From NCBI RefSeq assembly GCF_003719335.1, contig NZ_RIAS01000027.1, positions 1 through 48,381 of the forward strand: DNA of 48,381 nt. Direction: 5' to 3'. Under the pieces are notes generated by a model. The model was not told where the DNA came from and made no database searches. It worked only from the letters and a program-made list of their open reading frames with translations. The DNA comes from Paenibacillus amylolyticus (GTDB lineage Bacteria > Bacillota > Bacilli > Paenibacillales > Paenibacillaceae). Below are positions 48,043 through 48,381 of the stretch, one piece after another. Position numbers and translations under genes: made by a program. Each line of letters starts with the position of its first letter. Position 1 is the stretch's first letter.

Positions 48043-48381
48043 TCATTTGGTTGCCGGGCTGTCCTTGTGCTTCTGGACAGCCTGCCACATCCGCGCCGCC
48101 ACGCGCTCGCGGATCAGATCCAGACCGGCTGCTGCAGGCACTCCCGGCAGCAGCGCGGTCAGCTCGGGCAGCGCAGGCGGTTTGCCCGGCTGCGCGAGCC
48201 GCACCTCCACGGCGCCGAAGCCAGGCCCCGGCTGGTGCATGGCGCCGTCCGCGGCGGCCTCGGCGATCCATTCGCCGACGGCCGCGCCGCCTTCGCCAGC
48301 CCGCGCCTGCGGGCGGCCCGCCGTTTCCGCTGCGCGGCCCGGGCCGCTGGGATCATGGGCAAGTTCCTCTGCCCATGATCC
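48043..48381 (-). CDS. GC-rich gene, C-terminal part only (runs off the right edge)
   Basis: The last 112 residues are visible, reading GSWAEELAHDPSGPGRAAET at the edge and ending AARMWQAVQKHKDSPATK. Stop TGA at 48043. Composition is Ala/Gly/Pro/Arg-rich and the GC content is far higher than the neighbouring genes. It is not recognised as any family. The final 40 residues (LDLIRERVAARMWQAVQKHK) look like an amphipathic helix. An in-frame ATG at 48240 is probably internal, since the frame stays open to the edge. A strong terminator follows. The protein cannot be judged without the sequence to the right. Confidence 0.65.
   Translation of the reverse strand, partial: GSWAEELAHDPSGPGRAAETAGRPQARAGEGGAAVGEWIAEAAADGAMHQPGPGFGAVEVRLAQPGKPPALPELTALLPGVPAAAGLDLIRERVAARMWQAVQKHKDSPATK

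Noticed and set aside
47951..48362. Alternative frames in the GC-rich right edge
   Set aside because: High GC keeps several frames open; only the frame ending at 48043 is followed at once by a matching terminator and gives an ordinary helical C-terminus.

Overview
The window reads as a piece of a Paenibacillus-type chromosome (low-to-moderate GC Firmicute). This is judged from the protein families: copper-amine-oxidase-like N domains on secreted proteins, a caa3 oxidase operon ctaCDEF, an xpt-pbuX pair under a guanine riboswitch, and a yhcEFGHI-like ABC operon. AGGAGG-type ribosome binding sites and A/T-rich sigma-A promoters agree. No taxon can be proved from the sequence alone.

Layout. (1) 1-595 is the leader and tandem promoters of a ribosomal RNA operon that runs leftward out of the window. 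(2) 596-2878 holds a secreted TraB/GumN protein and a DUF421 membrane protein. (3) 3107-17893 is an AT-rich accessory block. It holds a decayed 6-phospho-beta-glucosidase welded to an IS3 remnant, a Bmr/BmrR-type drug efflux pair, a TetR-controlled flavin monooxygenase, a four-gene aryl-beta-glucoside operon (licT, EIIBCA permease, two GH1 enzymes) behind a RAT/terminator switch, a paired SMR exporter with its TetR repressor, an unrecognised membrane protein, and a solitary insertion-element end made of 22-bp repeats. (4) 17910-22235 is an ABC operon in the order yhcI-yhcH-yhcG-yhcF-yhcE on the minus strand, with a GntR-type operator. (5) 22432-28885 carries a His-rich membrane protein, a beta/gamma-crystallin-like protein and the caa3 oxidase operon with assembly factors, preceded by a near-perfect cre box. 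(6) 29490-36583 is ordinary chromosome: methionine aminopeptidase, small proteins, xpt-pbuX with riboswitch, MscL with a zinc ribbon, and a Nudix hydrolase. (7) 36584-37380 is a repeat-rich gap. (8) 37381-48381 holds a TrmB-type regulator, a zinc-ribbon coiled-coil protein, a UvrD/PcrA-type helicase with an unusual tail, two tiny genes, a Gfo/Idh/MocA oxidoreductase, a GNAT enzyme, a secreted CAO-N protein, RidA, a VanY-type peptidase, a MITE and a GC-rich partial gene.

How the parts work together. The bgl operon couples uptake and phosphorylation of beta-glucosides to two cytoplasmic phospho-glucosidases, with antitermination by LicT. The accessory block carries three separate sensor-plus-effector modules with recognisable operators: MerR with efflux pump, TetR with flavoenzyme, and TetR with SMR pair. 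The oxidase operon encodes all four caa3 subunits plus CtaG and a CtaM-like factor. No CRISPR array, tRNA, rRNA body, phage or recognisable defence operon is visible. The least explained items are the 25-bp inverted repeat lattice near 37 kb, the helicase tail, the orphan membrane protein at 16.4-17.5 kb and the 22-bp repeat end near 17.85 kb.
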